64,000 bases of DNA from Calonectria ilicicola (Eukaryota; Ascomycota; Sordariomycetes; Hypocreales; Nectriaceae). The stretch's first letter is position 1; each line of letters begins with the position of its first letter. The position numbers and the translations under genes are program-made. Positions 12,401-24,422 of the stretch are shown here, one piece after another. The notes beneath the pieces are model-generated. The model was not told the DNA's origin. It searched no databases and saw only the letters and a list, made by a program, of their open reading frames with translations. The stretch lies in assembly GCA_020809705.1 (NCBI GenBank), contig CP085825.1, positions 6,324,001 to 6,388,000 on the forward strand, read 5' to 3'.

Positions 12401-13237
12401 ATGAGATACTCGTTCTTGCGCCAAGAAAAGCGAAACGTCATATTACCATCGTTGAGGTAGTGAAGAACGTTGGTTTGGGATGTTTCGTCAGGACGAACCG
12501 CTCGAAGGATGATACCGTAAGGAGTATAACCAGGGCCACGATTCTGGAAACTAGGTCGATTGATGGCCATTGGAAAATTTCGCTTGTTCAATTGGAGCAT
12601 TCGAATGATTTTTTCGATACCGTTGACGACGAAGTAGCCGCCGAGTTCTTCCGACTCTTCTTTGCGCTCAACCAAAAGGGCAGGCGAGTTGTTTTCGAGA
12701 TGGCAGCGGTTTGACTATGATTGTGTGAGTAAGAAAAAGTTTCGAGTAACACAAGTCCAATAATACCTTGATCATGATGGGAACCTGACCCAATTCACGG
12801 ACAAATTCGATGGGATCGCCACCATTAACCTGGTATTCAAAGGTAGCCGAAAGGCGACCTCGGTATGTAACATGGCGCTCTCTGCACTCGGCGGGGAAGA
12901 CCTGGCGGTTGCGCGCCAACTTGTTAGAGGGCGGAACCTGGGGCTTCTGGAGGCTGACATTCTTAAACCGAACGCTGAGGCGGTTTTTGCCCTCGGGACC
13001 AGCCCTCTCATCTCCGTCTAGATATGTCTTGGTGCCAATGTCCGCAAGGCCATGGGCAATCAGGCCAGGCTTGCCATCATCGCGAAAGATGGCATTGAAA
13101 GATTCGATGTGAGGATCAATAGCTAATTGGAGGGCGGGATAGGCTGTATGATCCTTGGGTGGATTTCGGAAGAGATTCTCGCGACGGAGAGTGTGGTATT
13201 GGTGATCCCACTCCGTATTGGTGGCGGAAGGTGCCAT
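9487..13237 (-). CDS. rpa2: RNA polymerase I second-largest subunit (Rpa2/Rpa135)
   Basis: Two minus-strand exons, 13237-12767 and 12714-9487, give 1232 residues, the usual length for the family. The protein forms half of the RNA polymerase I active cleft and is needed for rRNA transcription in the nucleolus. Visible marks include the fork region ESEELGGYFVVNGIEKIIRM, GYDMDDAMILNKSAHERG near residue 785, the hybrid-binding GDKFSSRHGQKG near 928, and a C-terminal zinc site ICRRC...VRCRSC at about 1112-1150. The N-terminus EWDHQYHTLRRENLFRNPP is of the Pol I type rather than Rpb2 or Rpc2. The intron starts GTATTA and ends CATAG and is phase 0. I start at the ATG at 13237; the frame is open a few codons further upstream but has no ATG. 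Confidence 0.96.
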
Positions 13238-16200
13238 GATGGGAGTTTGGCAAGACACCACTGTGCTTGCCTTGTCGCGGGCGCAGGCGGTTTTTGTAAG
13301 GGTGGCTTATAATTATTCCACCCGAGATCTGAAATGCCTGCGCAGGCTATTTGAAGGCAGGACGATCCGAGAGAGCGATTGGAGACTCGCCAGGTAGGCC
13401 GCTCAGTGCTGCAAAGAAAATTGAGCGAGGCTATCCAGAAAGCCGTCGCAGCAAAAAAAAAAGGCTAGTAAGCTATCAGAGAAAAAAAAAATCCCGATAA
13501 GATCAAGGAAGTCACATGAGATTGGTTATCGATAAGAAGCGGGGCTCACTGAGAACAAAACCAAAACAACGGGGGTCAAAGCTTGGACGATTGAGGGGCT
13601 TGTCAACCGTCAGACCGGCGCATCCACGAATTCTAGACTGGGACCAGATGTTGTCCTCGGGATACTAAATGATGGCGTTAATAATAAACTGAAAGTCGTG
13701 AATCCACCGGATTTAGTCGGCTGTAGGACGCAAAAAATTATGATCTGAAGCCCATCTCAGCGCGTAGGAGATAACAACCACAAGAAGAAATAGCAGGTGT
13801 AGGATAAACTCCAACGGTGATCCATTTTTACAACTGTAAGAAATAAATCAAGAACTTTGTTGATTTATTAATGATTTATTGTAAGCAGAGAACACGCTCA
13901 ATGTTGTCTTGGGATTCTTGTGCCGCAAGAGAACACGGCATTTTGGATGGGAGGGTTTGCACTTTACTATTGTGCTGTCTGTCTGCTAAGGAGAAAAAAC
14001 ATGCTATCGGGGCAGATGTTTTGCCGATGGAAAGGAACGCCTCGGGAGTAACACTTGCCGCCGCAGTGGAGTGATAGCTTACCTATGAAACGGACCAGCC
14101 CAGCGCTCCAGTTTGGAGACCAGCGTCTGTCATGCAACACGACATTTGCCTGCGCACAGCAGAACATGCTGCAAGCATGCAAGGCTCATCGCTTCCACAT
14201 CCAGCACCCGACCCCTCGCAGATGACAGCGTCGTCTTCGCTTGGCCTGTCCGCGACCCAGCCAATAAATCCTGGCACCTTCAGCGTGAGCCGGTGCCTGG
14301 GGTTGATGACGCCGCAGTTGGCCGAAGGCGTGGGTATTTGGGGGCCAAAACGACCATATCTCAGCTATGCCCCGAGTGTATGGCTTCTAGTGCCTCGACA
14401 TGCAGCCCCATCGTCGCGAAAGGACAGGCACTACCCTCCCTCTCCGGAGACCTAGCCCTCATTTGCTCAGTTGCACCGTAACATGACCCAAAACTAGCGA
14501 GCAATACCCTGCAACAATACACCACCAGAAGCAATCCAGAGCCGTCTGGTACTCAATGGAAAGCTCTTGCTATCCAAGCCACCACCACCTAACACCACAC
14601 CAGAACCCGGAGCACCAACCAGGACTCTGATCAGCCAACCATAAGCTTGGCTAGCACGAGGTACGGCCGGGCGGGCATACCTCTTGCAGCCCAACATGCG
14701 TTGCTAATGTGCATAATTACTCTCCTCTGTGCCGCCTCCCCCGCTATCTCTACTCTGGCTCCTGGCTCAAGAGAGGAAGACCTGGTATATCCTGAAGAAA
14801 TTCCGGACAGGTGGCATTGACTGGGGTTGGCATTCGAGCCCGATCTCACTATTGATGCTGCTGCCGTTGTGGCCGAGACCATCGCCATTGAACAGTCTGT
14901 CTCACGCTGCAGCGCTGTGCCCAGTTCAGGCGGCTTCCCAGGCGGCCAGGTACGGAAGTACCCATCCGCATTTGTTACTAAAGCTTCCTTCCTTGTTGTT
15001 TTGGAGCTTGCCGGTTGCTGCCTTTACACCTGACCCGACTTTCTCTTCTCGCCTCTTCATCATCTTTGCCCCATTTCGTCTTACCCGGATTTGCCATCTT
15101 GATCCTCACAACTTCCATCGCAGAAATCTTTCCTCCACCGTATTTGCCTCAACTGCACCTTTCGAGCATTGCCAGTCCATGGCTCGCTGCTTTCACTGTC
15201 CTTGAGAACTGCGTTTGACCTACCAGCCAAGCTCGGTTTGCCGTCAACTTCAAAAATATTCGCCTAGTCTTTGATTCCCGTGTGCAATTTGAATCGGCTC
15301 CCTCCTCTTGTTTCCAGGGATCCTCTGTGCTCGTTCTGTTTCCCGCAACGTTTCCGACAGGGAAGCAGTGCACAGCCAACCTCATCCAGGTGCTGGGCTT
15401 CTGCGACAAGGCACTCACGTACCCAGGCACGCATCTGACACAAGCGCTTTCGCGGCGATCTAAGGTGGCAGCTCCTCCCACACCTTTGACCAGTAACCAG
15501 TGAGACAGACACACAGCCAACTTAGTACCTCCACTGCTGCTTTGCCAGGGCCAGCAGGTGCCTCACGATAACGAATAGTCCCTTGAGCAACCTGCATCCA
15601 CAGGTACCAACGAGCAAGCGGCTAGAGAACTGAATAATACATCATAATTGTCGCCGACCCGCCGAGTTCGATCAATACCAGCGCGCACCTGGTAGCTCCG
15701 ACCACTGTTACCGCCTGATCCTTAGGAGACACTGATTTTCAACAGTTCCCACCCCGAAGACCCTGCAGCCAACTGTGATAGGATTGAATAGGTCTAGGAA
15801 CGACATCTAGCGACTTATCTCCACTGTATTGATACCATCACCCGCTGTACGGCAAGTTGTAGCCGCTCATCTGAAGGCGAGGGTCCTTGACGCCCGGGAG
15901 CACTGACGTCGACATCCCAAGCCCTGGTCGATCATCGCCCCTAGGGCCCCTAGCAGTTTATCCTGGTCAAAGCCGAATGAGACGCCGCAGCGGTTAACTC
16001 ACACTACCGCTGTCACCTTTGCTGGACCAGCTGATTGAAGACTGCAAAGTCACGACACCCCGCGACCACTTTTGGCCTTTGAGTACCCTGTGTACCGCGC
16101 GTTACCTGCTCAACTGTTCTGCCTCTTTGGCCTGTGCTGCGGATACCAGTTTTGCTGCAAAGCCGCTCTAAAACAGCCCGTTTTTTTTTTTCTTTTCCCT

Positions 16201-16967
16201 TTTACATACTATCAACTGTGTGTCGCCTACAACGCCAAACACTGCGCCATCCATTTTATTTCCTTTTCTGCCAATTTTCCACAGGCGCTGCACTGCACTA
16301 AAACCTGCGCTACCAGCGCCGCCAGGCACGGGTCGTGCCCCCCCCTCCCCCATACCCCCTCAAGGGCCTAGAGGCTCGTGCCCTTTGGTGGCCTGGGTGC
16401 TGGTCTCCGTGGTCCTTTGTGGCTCTTGGGTGTGCCCTTTTCGGTGCCCATCCTCTACTGTCTCGGCCGTCATCTCGTCCCAGGTGGGGCCCGTTTTGTG
16501 CGTCTACCCAGGCCTCACCTCGTGCCAATCTGCTGCTCCTCCATCGTTGCACCACGAACCTCTCCTCCTCCATCCCATCGCCGCCCGATTCCCGACGCCG
16601 ACGCCCAGACTCTGGCGCGCACCACTCACCAGCTGCAGAGGTCACTCGTCGGCTGCCACAGTCATACAGGTCGATTTTCTTCCTGAGCCGCGCCCCCATC
16701 CATCACCCATCGTCCCTGCGTCCCTACGTCTGAGCGCCGACAAGAATTCCCTTTCCTTAAAGCACCCCGCCCGCCACATCTTTCACCGTCTCGCAGATAA
16801 TCCTCACACCCCCAAAGATAACCTGCGCCAACATCCTCTGTTGGACTTGCTCCCTCGGGTACCTTCCCAGCCCGTACAGCTGCTTGATCGATCGATCGAC
16901 AATCCCCCGCCTTCGTCCGACCCCTTCCGCCCCGATCCGATTTGCCCCAGCGCAACCCGATAGAAAC
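13238..16967. other. 3.7-kb gap between divergent Pol I subunit and arl8 genes
   Basis: Both flanking genes are transcribed away from this stretch, so it holds two promoters and leaders. From about 16500 to 16960 the + strand is strongly C/T-rich, consistent with the arl8 leader. A-rich runs sit near 13450-13490. Open frames are Ser/Pro/Arg-rich strings found in several frames at once and show no family motif. I see no tRNA, rRNA or transposon. Confidence 0.5.
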
Positions 16968-17822
16968 ATGGCTGGGATCTTTCGGAGGGTCTACGATTGG
17001 CTGTTGCGCATGTTTTGGTGAGTAGTCTGGCCGTTAGCCATGCGCGGGATGTTTTCCCAGCTCACACTGGGTTTGCCAAATCCTGTCCTTGGTCTTGGTG
17101 CCCTTGGTTACGGCTTCCACGCGATCGAAAACTAACGTCAGGACCCTAGGGCGATGGAAATGGAGGTAACAATGGTTGGTCTGCAGAATGCCGGCAAGAC
17201 ATCGTTGTTGCGAGTCCTCGCTGTGAGTACCTCGCCATTTCCGGCTCATCTACCTTTCGTGAATATGCTTTGCTAAGACCTACCGTGTCTCTTAGGGAGG
17301 AGAGTTCACTCTCGAGTAAGCGCATACCGAGTTCCTCGTCTTGTCCCGCAAGGACCATCAAGTCCTGATCCTTGGATTGTGGACACTGGCTAACTCTAGA
17401 TTCTGTGTAGCTCAATTCCCACAGTCGGGTTTAATATGAAAAAGGTGCAACGAGGCCATGTTACACTCAAGTGCTGGGACATTGGCGGACAGCCACGGTT
17501 TCGCACCATGTGGGAGAGATATTGTCGGGGCGTGAGCGCCATCGTCTTCATTGTTGATATTGCCGATCTCGAGCTGATCCCACAGGCTCGAGAGGAGCTC
17601 CATGATCTTATGGATCGCAAATCGCTTGCGGGGATTCCTCTTCTCGTGCTTGGAAACAAGTCTGACCTCCCCGAAAAGCTAACGGTAGACGAACTGATCG
17701 ACGAGCTTAACCTGAAGACCATAAAGGGCCGCGAAGTTTGCTGCTATGGTATCAGCGCGAAAGAAGAGACCAACCTGGACGCCGTGGTGGAGTTCTTAAT
17801 GAAGTGGGCCAGCCGGGCATGA
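16968..17822 (+). CDS. arl8: Arl8-type small GTPase
   Basis: Four exons, 16968-17017, 17150-17222, 17296-17315 and 17411-17822, encode 184 residues, matching the Arl8 family length. Arl8 proteins sit on lysosomal/vacuolar membranes and link them to motors and tethering factors. The P-loop is GLQNAGKTS (GxxxxGKT/S), switch I contains [11 protein letters not shown], switch II is [19 protein letters not shown], and the guanine-specificity motifs are NKSD and SAK. The start [17 protein letters not shown] is an amphipathic helix with no myristoylation glycine at position 2, as in Arl8 and unlike most Arf proteins. The 20-base third exon is small but is required to reach SIPTVGF. All introns have standard GTGAGT or GTAAGC donors. 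Most budding yeasts lack Arl8, which supports a filamentous fungus. Confidence 0.93.
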
Positions 17823-18199
17823 GGCGGGCGAACATTACCCTCCCGAGCTTGAAAGGCTAGCCGGGGGGTCATACACAATCCAAAGGCGAGACCTGGAGGG
17901 AAGAACTACCTCGATCTGGGCCTAGACTGGCCAAGTATCCAAGGGTCGAGCCGGGTCGGTAAGATGAACGACTTCTCAAGAAAAGACATAAAAGGCCGAC
18001 CTTGCGACGAAGCAGAGACGGCACACACCGGGAAACATATATAAATTTCCTCTCTCACGAGCTCATGACATTTCCAGATATCTGATGGCCCATGAGCGCT
18101 GGTTGGCGGTCACGTCGAAGGCTTCTTCTAGGTGGTGGTGTTGTCCCAGGGTTCCTTGATGACAGAGCATGGCTTTGGGAAGGAGTTATTCAGCACTGG

Positions 18200-18607
18200 C
18201 TAGAATGGCGGATATGGGCATTTTCTGGGACAAGAGAGGGCGCTTGCCTCATCTCTTTTTGATAATGTTTTTTTTGTGTTGTTGGTCGATTTGTTTCTCT
18301 CCTTGGCAGGAAAATGTTTCAGTAGCATAGCAGCAAAGCCGGCCAAGGCTTGTGTAGGTACTTTGTAAGTGGCTGAAGGGAAACGGATGATGACTGAATG
18401 ATGATGTCGCGATGAGATTTTGTTTTGTCCCGTATAAATGATTTTCAGTAGCAACTGGCGAAGCGTCGATTTCCGAGTATTAAGAAAGAGCCAAGGTTTG
18501 TGGAATGTCTCGATCTGATGAAGGGAGCCAAGTGGTGGGTTGAAGTAGGTAGAACAAAGGCGCTGAGAGGCGCCAGTTTGACCAGCTGGAATGCATGGTG
18601 CAGGCAT
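18200..18607 (-). other. Candidate small ORF or leader of an unknown minus-strand transcript
   Basis: An ATG at 18607 opens 135 codons beginning MPAPCIPAGQTGASQRL. It starts about 50 bases downstream of a TATA-like sequence on the same strand. It has no recognisable domain, signal peptide or membrane segment, and its tail is Lys/Asn/Ser-rich with A-rich DNA typical of an untranslated leader. A further 35-codon ORF lies just downstream at 18170-18063. I regard coding status as doubtful; it could be the leader of a small gene or a noncoding RNA. Confidence 0.2.
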
Positions 18608-18653
18608 TCCCCCAGTTCAAGAAGGGAACGAAGCGACGAGTATGGGAGGGTTA

Positions 18654-18663
18654 GTTATATATG
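18654..18663 (-). promoter_or_regulatory. TATA-like element facing left
   Basis: On the minus strand the sequence reads CATATATAAC, followed by CTAACCCTCCC and C/T-rich sequence, a layout typical of fungal core promoters. It lies in a gap where no leftward gene is otherwise recognised. Confidence 0.35.
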
Positions 18664-21354
18664 CCTGTGAGGCGGGATCAGCAGGCGACATGGATTAGAG
18701 AGCATTGATGTGATGGATGCCCTGCTGAGCGAGGTGGGTGGATGCGGTGGGCGGAAGTGTGCGCCTGTGGCCCTGGTAAAAACGCAGTAGTAGTGCTCCG
18801 AGACGAAACAGTGGGAACAGGGCCACTCCGAGGATGAAAGCGACCCTGGGGGAAAGCCCTCACAGGCAGACAAAGCAGAGATGATATAAAGCAGAAAAAT
18901 GAACACGCCTATATCCAAGGAAAGTAGACAAGACTGAAAGAGAAAAAAAAAAAAAGAAACAGGCGGCGAAACGAAGCGAAACGAGGGCCGGGGGTGAGGG
19001 GGGAATGGGTTGAGGACCTTTCCATGGACCATGGCTACACACGGACCACTTGATGCGTTGGCCAACTCATCGCTGCAGTTGACAAGCGCCGCGCGCACTC
19101 GCATTCGCCGCTCTTTTGGGGTCCCCGTTTTGGGGTCTCCTCTTTCTGCTTCATCCGCATCCGCACCCGCCGTCCGCGTGGTTCCCTCCAGGGACTATCG
19201 TGTGTGCTTTTTACTGGGTGGTTCGGCGTTGGGCTGGCCGCCCCCCTTGCCGCGGGGTGTGTGTATGCCGTGCCTTCCTTGTCGTGCTCTCGATTGGGTT
19301 GTTTCTTGGTGGCATCGCTTTTTTTTTTCTTCTCTTTCGATTCTTTGCAGGTCTTTCTTGCTATGCTTTCTCCTCCTCCTCCTCTTCTTCGTTGATCCTT
19401 CAACTTGGGTTCTGCTTTTAGCCCGTCATTTGTCCTTGCCGCCTGTCGTTGCCCGTCCTCGTCTCGTTTCGCACCGACATCGTCTGATTTTCTTTGGGGC
19501 TGTTTGCTGCTGGACTGGGTTGCTGTGGGTTCATTTTGAACCTAGAGGGGGAAGCATGAGGATGGGGGTGCGACAGGGGAGTAAGCGGCTGGCGAGTTCT
19601 AGTAGATGCTCTCGACAGCCTCGTCTACTCTCAAACTTGAATTGATAGACCAATTTGTCAGGAACTAGCCGATTGACTTATAAGGCGTGACGATGCAAGC
19701 AGGACAAGGCTGCGTGTGAGAACAGGGAAGAGGAGCAAGAGTAGCACTGGCCGGGGAAGTGAACAAAGCTTTAGCTCTTCTGGAAGGACCGGAGAAAACG
19801 GTCGACCTCTAGAGAGATGTTTGGATCCTTGGCGAGGCTCCGGGCTCGCGGGGGGGTTAGAACGGGGCGGAGCCGCGAGGGGTTCGGAGACCGGGGTCGT
19901 CGCAGACGGAGGTGGCGGAAGGTGGCGGAGCGGGTGAATTGATGTCACGACGACAAGAAAGGACGGGCTGTGATGAGCGCATAGGCAATGAACTGGTCGA
20001 GAATGACCTGGGAAAAGGGAAAGGGGAAAGGAGAAGGAAACTCGGGGATGATAAAAGGGACGAACCCTGAATATTATGAGGTTTTCGGCCCGGGTGGATT
20101 TGGCCTGTCCTGACGTCTAATTGGATCGTGGCCGATGATTGTGAGCGAATCGTCACCCAGGCGCTAGGCGGATGGCTTTTTGGTTTCTCTTTTTGGCGTG
20201 ACCATCTCCCCGCGGAATGAACCCCCCTGGGCCCCTTTTTTTCTGGTCTTCTCATCTAGGCATGCCAATTGGATACATCGTGGATTGAATTGCCCCTTGC
20301 GTATGAAGAAGGTTCAAAAGTTCACGTCAGGTCTGTGTGGCCCTGAGTAAAGCGGGAAAGGAGGGGGGGGGGGCTACCACCTTGGGCATCACTCGCAAGG
20401 CACGAGCGTGTCGGCCCCCAATACCCCGAGTCCAGAAGGGGATACAATTGAGCAAAGCCAGGCACATTGTATGCTCGCAATTAGAGGCGAGGCCTTTTGA
20501 AAATTCAATGAAAGCAGAGAGGGCACCGATTGTATGACAAGGGAGGTTTTGAGCGACTCACGTGCCAGGCCGCATCTGCGGACTTGATATGCAAGACTGC
20601 ATATGTTCCTGTGGCACCCCAGTGATTCCGACAAACAGGAGCGCTCAGAATTGGAGATGGGGAGTAAAAAAAGGGGGGAGGGGGAGGGGACCACGCCTGT
20701 TGCAAAGACACAAAGACCAAGTTTGTGATCCAAACACGGCAGTTGTATGCATCAAGTTAGGGCAAACCTACTGGGGCAGCGGGGCGATTTTTCGGTCCCT
20801 GATGTTTGCGGGAAGTGGAGGGATTTTCGTTCTTTTCCTTTTTTTTCGTTCATCAAGTTGCTTTGACAGGAGAAAAGAGTTCACAATGTGCATGGGCGAC
20901 CCCTCCCCAGCCTGGTGGTGCTAATACTGTGCGGGAAGCGAAAGGTGGGCACGCGATGAATTCTAGGATCGTGTAGGCGGGGGTGAGGGGGCGAGAAGAG
21001 GAAAGAGGATCCATGGAGCCCTCAATCGATGCTGACGGAATCAATTGCCTGGTAATTCCTAATACAATGGATGTTTCAGTAATTACTATAGCATCCAGAG
21101 ATTCTAATTATGCTATCCGACCCAATGTTTGAGAGAATCCTCCCGCATTGAATCGTCTTGATCCATGCTGAGTGATCCCTTGACTCACTCAGTTCATTGC
21201 TAATCACAGTTCAAACGCACGATTTTTGTCTTCAGTGGTATCAAATTAATATCAACATTTACCGTGATCTAGTTACTGATGCTCTTTGGCATATTGCATT
21301 TCCGAACCAATGCCCGTATACTCCTTATAAAAAACCGTACAAAACATGCCTCCC

Positions 21355-22500
21355 TCAAGGATAGTCGCTGAATCCCGCCGTCTCACCATCCCGATTCAAC
21401 ATGTATCGAAACTGTTCCTGGTTGTCAAGGAGATAGTTTGGCAGGTCTAGGTTATTGTCGATGCGTCTAAATTTGTCTGACCAGCGACCCCAGAGGTCGA
21501 CGCCGCTGCGCACCGCATCAGCGATGCGGTCTCTGTCTCGGTAGGACTGGTCGTTCATCCACATGTGCGAGAAGCTGGCCATCTTGTTGAGAAACTCGTC
21601 CACGGTTTTAAAGCACGAGCTGCAGTGCCAGGCAGCATTGGACAGGTAGCCCTTTTCGAATTCTCGAAGCAGGGGGGTGCCTGAGTCGCCGCTCCGCAGG
21701 TTTGTGGGCTTGATCGTCTTCTCCATGCCCTCGTAGTAAGTGGCCTGCGGGTGATGCCACTCAGCGCCCTTGTGAAGGAATTGGAACGAATAGTAGTAGA
21801 AGCGCGAGTAGAGGGTGAGGCGCCGGGGGAATTGGCATGTTCGGAGGATAAGTAGTGTGGCAGGACGGGGAATCTCGTCCACATCGGCGACAACAATGAC
21901 GTCGCCCTCGACGGGGGCTTTTCGCCCGGTGAGACCAGGGAAAACCTGGACCAGCATGGCATCGCGCTGGAGATCCTCGTAGTCCCATGTGGTCTTTGCC
22001 TGGAAATCTTGTGGGAACTCTAGTTCGTGGTATATCATTTTGTCGTGGAATTTAGAGAAGCGGTCCCAGTTGTTGCGGATGGTGAGGTTCTTCTCACCCC
22101 CCTGGAAGGTGCGTGGTGACTCGACAACGATGAAGTAGTCGACATAGTCGTAGAGGGTGTTTAGGCGAATCTCGAAGAAGTCCAGCTCCGTGTTCACCAT
22201 GAAGAGATCGTATATCTTGCGCTCGCCAGAGCGTGGCGCATCGCCGGGCTGGAAGACATCGTAGCCGTGGGCTGCGCAGAGCTCGCTTGCGGCTTCCGAC
22301 TTGTAGTACTCGCGATGGGGGGCACCCTGGGCGGAGAAGTCGAGGCGCGGGAGGGCGTAGGAGAGGGCAAAGTCGTGCTCAGAGATGTAATGGGCGCCAG
22401 CGCGGTCGAAGCGTGGTTGGTGGGAGAGCCAGACGAGGGCGCCGACGAGGAAGGGGACGACGAGGAGGATGAGGGGACGCGGGCTGAAGGTGGCAGTCAT
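21355..22500 (-). CDS. GT17-family glycosyltransferase (Golgi type II membrane protein)
   Basis: A single exon of 381 residues. The N-terminus (residues about 8-26, PLILLVVPFLVGALVWLS) is a signal anchor, so the catalytic part should face the Golgi lumen. The body matches glycosyltransferase family 17, whose animal members are beta-1,4-mannosyl-glycoprotein beta-1,4-N-acetylglucosaminyltransferases. Marks are YDLFMVNTELDFFEIRLNTL, VDYFIVVESPRTFQG, the metal-binding VADVDEIPRP near residue 200, and the late AWHCSSCFK and FSHMWMND blocks. The ATG at 22500 is the first in frame. What fungal GT17 enzymes add is not well established to my knowledge, so the substrate is open. Family call is strong. 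Confidence 0.88.
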   Translation of the reverse strand: MTATFSPRPLILLVVPFLVGALVWLSHQPRFDRAGAHYISEHDFALSYALPRLDFSAQGAPHREYYKSEAASELCAAHGYDVFQPGDAPRSGERKIYDLFMVNTELDFFEIRLNTLYDYVDYFIVVESPRTFQGGEKNLTIRNNWDRFSKFHDKMIYHELEFPQDFQAKTTWDYEDLQRDAMLVQVFPGLTGRKAPVEGDVIVVADVDEIPRPATLLILRTCQFPRRLTLYSRFYYYSFQFLHKGAEWHHPQATYYEGMEKTIKPTNLRSGDSGTPLLREFEKGYLSNAAWHCSSCFKTVDEFLNKMASFSHMWMNDQSYRDRDRIADAVRSGVDLWGRWSDKFRRIDNNLDLPNYLLDNQEQFRYMLNRDGETAGFSDYP

Positions 22501-24422
22501 GATGGCGTTGATGAATTGACGACGTCCGGCTAGTCAGGCGGCCATTGTGTATAGAAGACAGCAAGAAGAAGAAGAAGAAGAAGAAGAAGGCTTGACACAA
22601 AAATAAACAGGCTTGAATAAAGTGTTTCGTTTGAATAGAGAGCGTGGACTGGGAGACGCAGGTGGAACGAGATGTTTCAAGCTCCCTCGATGTTTGTGAG
22701 GGGAGAATTGTAATGTGAGACGTGGTCCAAGGATGCAGCTCTGAGTTTCCAACTATGCACGATGCCGTGGTGCGGCTGCTTCTGGACCTGATCTAATGTA
22801 ATGCAGCCCTCAAGCAAAAGCTAATTAATATATGCCCTTGTCCTCTAAGCTGCCCGCTGCGCCGACCTTGTCCTTCGACGATGACTTACACGGACGCCCT
22901 GGGGCCAATCAGCGGGGGCGCTAGGAAGACATGGCGCAGTTCCAGGATTCCAGGCTAAGCCGGGCCCCTTTTGGGGTGTGCCCCCCCAGAGCCCCCCAGA
23001 GCCCAGATCCAAACGGCGACTGCCTGGTTGGGTCCCACGGGAGCGATCAGTCAGTGCAACATGGGGCCGGGATAAGGGGGTTGATGTGCAAGGCGCTATA
23101 CGGCAGAGCCAGTGGAAAGCCGGCATTTGCGCCGTGAGCCATGCACTCGAGTGGTTATTGGTGCCGGCTCCGGTTGTTGAATGATGGCGCTCACAGAGAC
23201 GGGGGCCAAGGAGAAGCCAAGCCACCACTTGGTTATTAGCACCACTTTGGGGCCGCAAGATATAGGGGTAACCGCTCGTCCGTCTGTGAATCTCAGCTGC
23301 ACAAATCCAGCACAAAAAAAAAAAAAGGAAAAAGGAAAAAAAGGAAAAAACCGCCGGCCGCTTAAAGCGCTATAATTAGCAGCAGTGGCGGCAACAGCAG
23401 CAGGTTTCCCTCTCCCCCGCGCCACTCTGTCCATATCCGCGACATCTAGCACGGGTCTGTGCCGATGAGTGCTGTACCAACATGCCAAGCACCCGCCCAG
23501 AAGCGAAGAAAGACATGGCACGCGACACCGCAAATGTCAAAACCAGGAGGCCTGTCTACCCGTAGCCTTGGCTTTGGGCATGATTTCTCCGTTGGTCCAT
23601 TTCATTAAAACACCCCCTGTCAGCTTCCGATGGGCTCTAAGTTGCTGCCTCTCGCATTAAGAGGACACTATTTTGAAACAGACCAATGACAACATTTTCG
23701 TCAAAGAGCTTGACATTTAGACTGAATGCGAGAAAGTGAATTAGCTAAACGAACCCCGAGCTTGATAATACAGTACTGGATCAATATTCCCTATTTTTTT
23801 TTTTTGGCTGCTATTTACTGATTTGATGGGGGGAGGGGGTTCTCTTATCGTGGTGCTGGGAATGATGTACGATGTGTCTGTCGTGTTGTCTGTCGTGTTG
23901 TCTGTGTCACATAAAACGTACGCCACCATCTCGAGGCTGACGCATCATTCAGGCTCCATGACGCATTGCTTGTCCAACCAACGGCGATGGTTTCACCACC
24001 AAGCTGCTCTCATTTTTTGCTTCTTGCAAGCTGCTTGAATTGCGTCGTGATGATGCGCATGGGGACGAGTTTCATCCTGAGCGCACCGTCAGTCTTATTT
24101 ACAATGACCACAGCATAGCATGGCTCAGTTTGCTTGAGCGGGATTGTGGGATGCGAGCAAAAGACAAGAAGCGTGGTGATACCTCTTGCAAGCAGAATGC
24201 GACCACAGATGAATGCCACCTTCGCGGAGTGCCGGGCTTGGATGCCTGCACATACATGGAATTATGGATCTCAACGGCCACGCTCGGGTTCCTCCGGTCC
24301 ACCATTGGGGCCACCAGGCATCCCCTCACTGATTCGGCTCATACCATCTCCACAGTCGTATCGCATATCACTTGTGTGATGCGCAATTGGACTGCTCCAG
24401 GCAGCCAAAACCCGCGCCTATC
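22501..24422. other. Divergent promoter region between GT17 and threonine aldolase genes
   Basis: Both neighbours are transcribed outward. An AAG microsatellite (22563-22590) lies 60-90 bp upstream of the GT17 start, and A-rich runs occur at 23313-23350. A repeated TGTCTGTCGTGTTG motif sits near 23875-23905. No gene could be supported. Confidence 0.5.
22563..22590. repeat. AAG trinucleotide microsatellite
   Basis: Nine or so uninterrupted AAG units in the probable 5' leader of the minus-strand GT17 gene, where it reads as a CTT pyrimidine tract. Confidence 0.8.

Larger units (their letters stand above)
17823..21354. other. 3.5-kb gap between convergent arl8 and GT17 genes
   Basis: Both neighbours end here, so two 3' UTRs should fill only a few hundred bases. 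The minus strand carries long pyrimidine tracts (complement of about 18940-18960 and 19980-20040), a TATA-like element at 18654-18663 and leader-like CAA/CCA-rich sequence near 18260-18300. This suggests an unannotated minus-strand transcript. I could not assemble a convincing multi-exon protein from it. The + strand frames near 19000-19650 are low-complexity. Confidence 0.4.

Noticed and set aside
6155..13237. Pigment or secondary-metabolite cluster around the tyrosinase
   Set aside because: There is no polyketide synthase, peptide synthetase, oxidoreductase set or cluster regulator; neighbours are housekeeping or unrelated.
12668..13261. Pol I subunit start at 13261
   Set aside because: The codon at 13261 is GTG; the first ATG in the frame is at 13237 and gives a normal N-terminus.
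19010..19645. 211-codon frame on the + strand
   Set aside because: Phe/Ser/Leu/Pro runs come from T- and C-rich DNA, there is no good start, and frames on the other strand are just as open.
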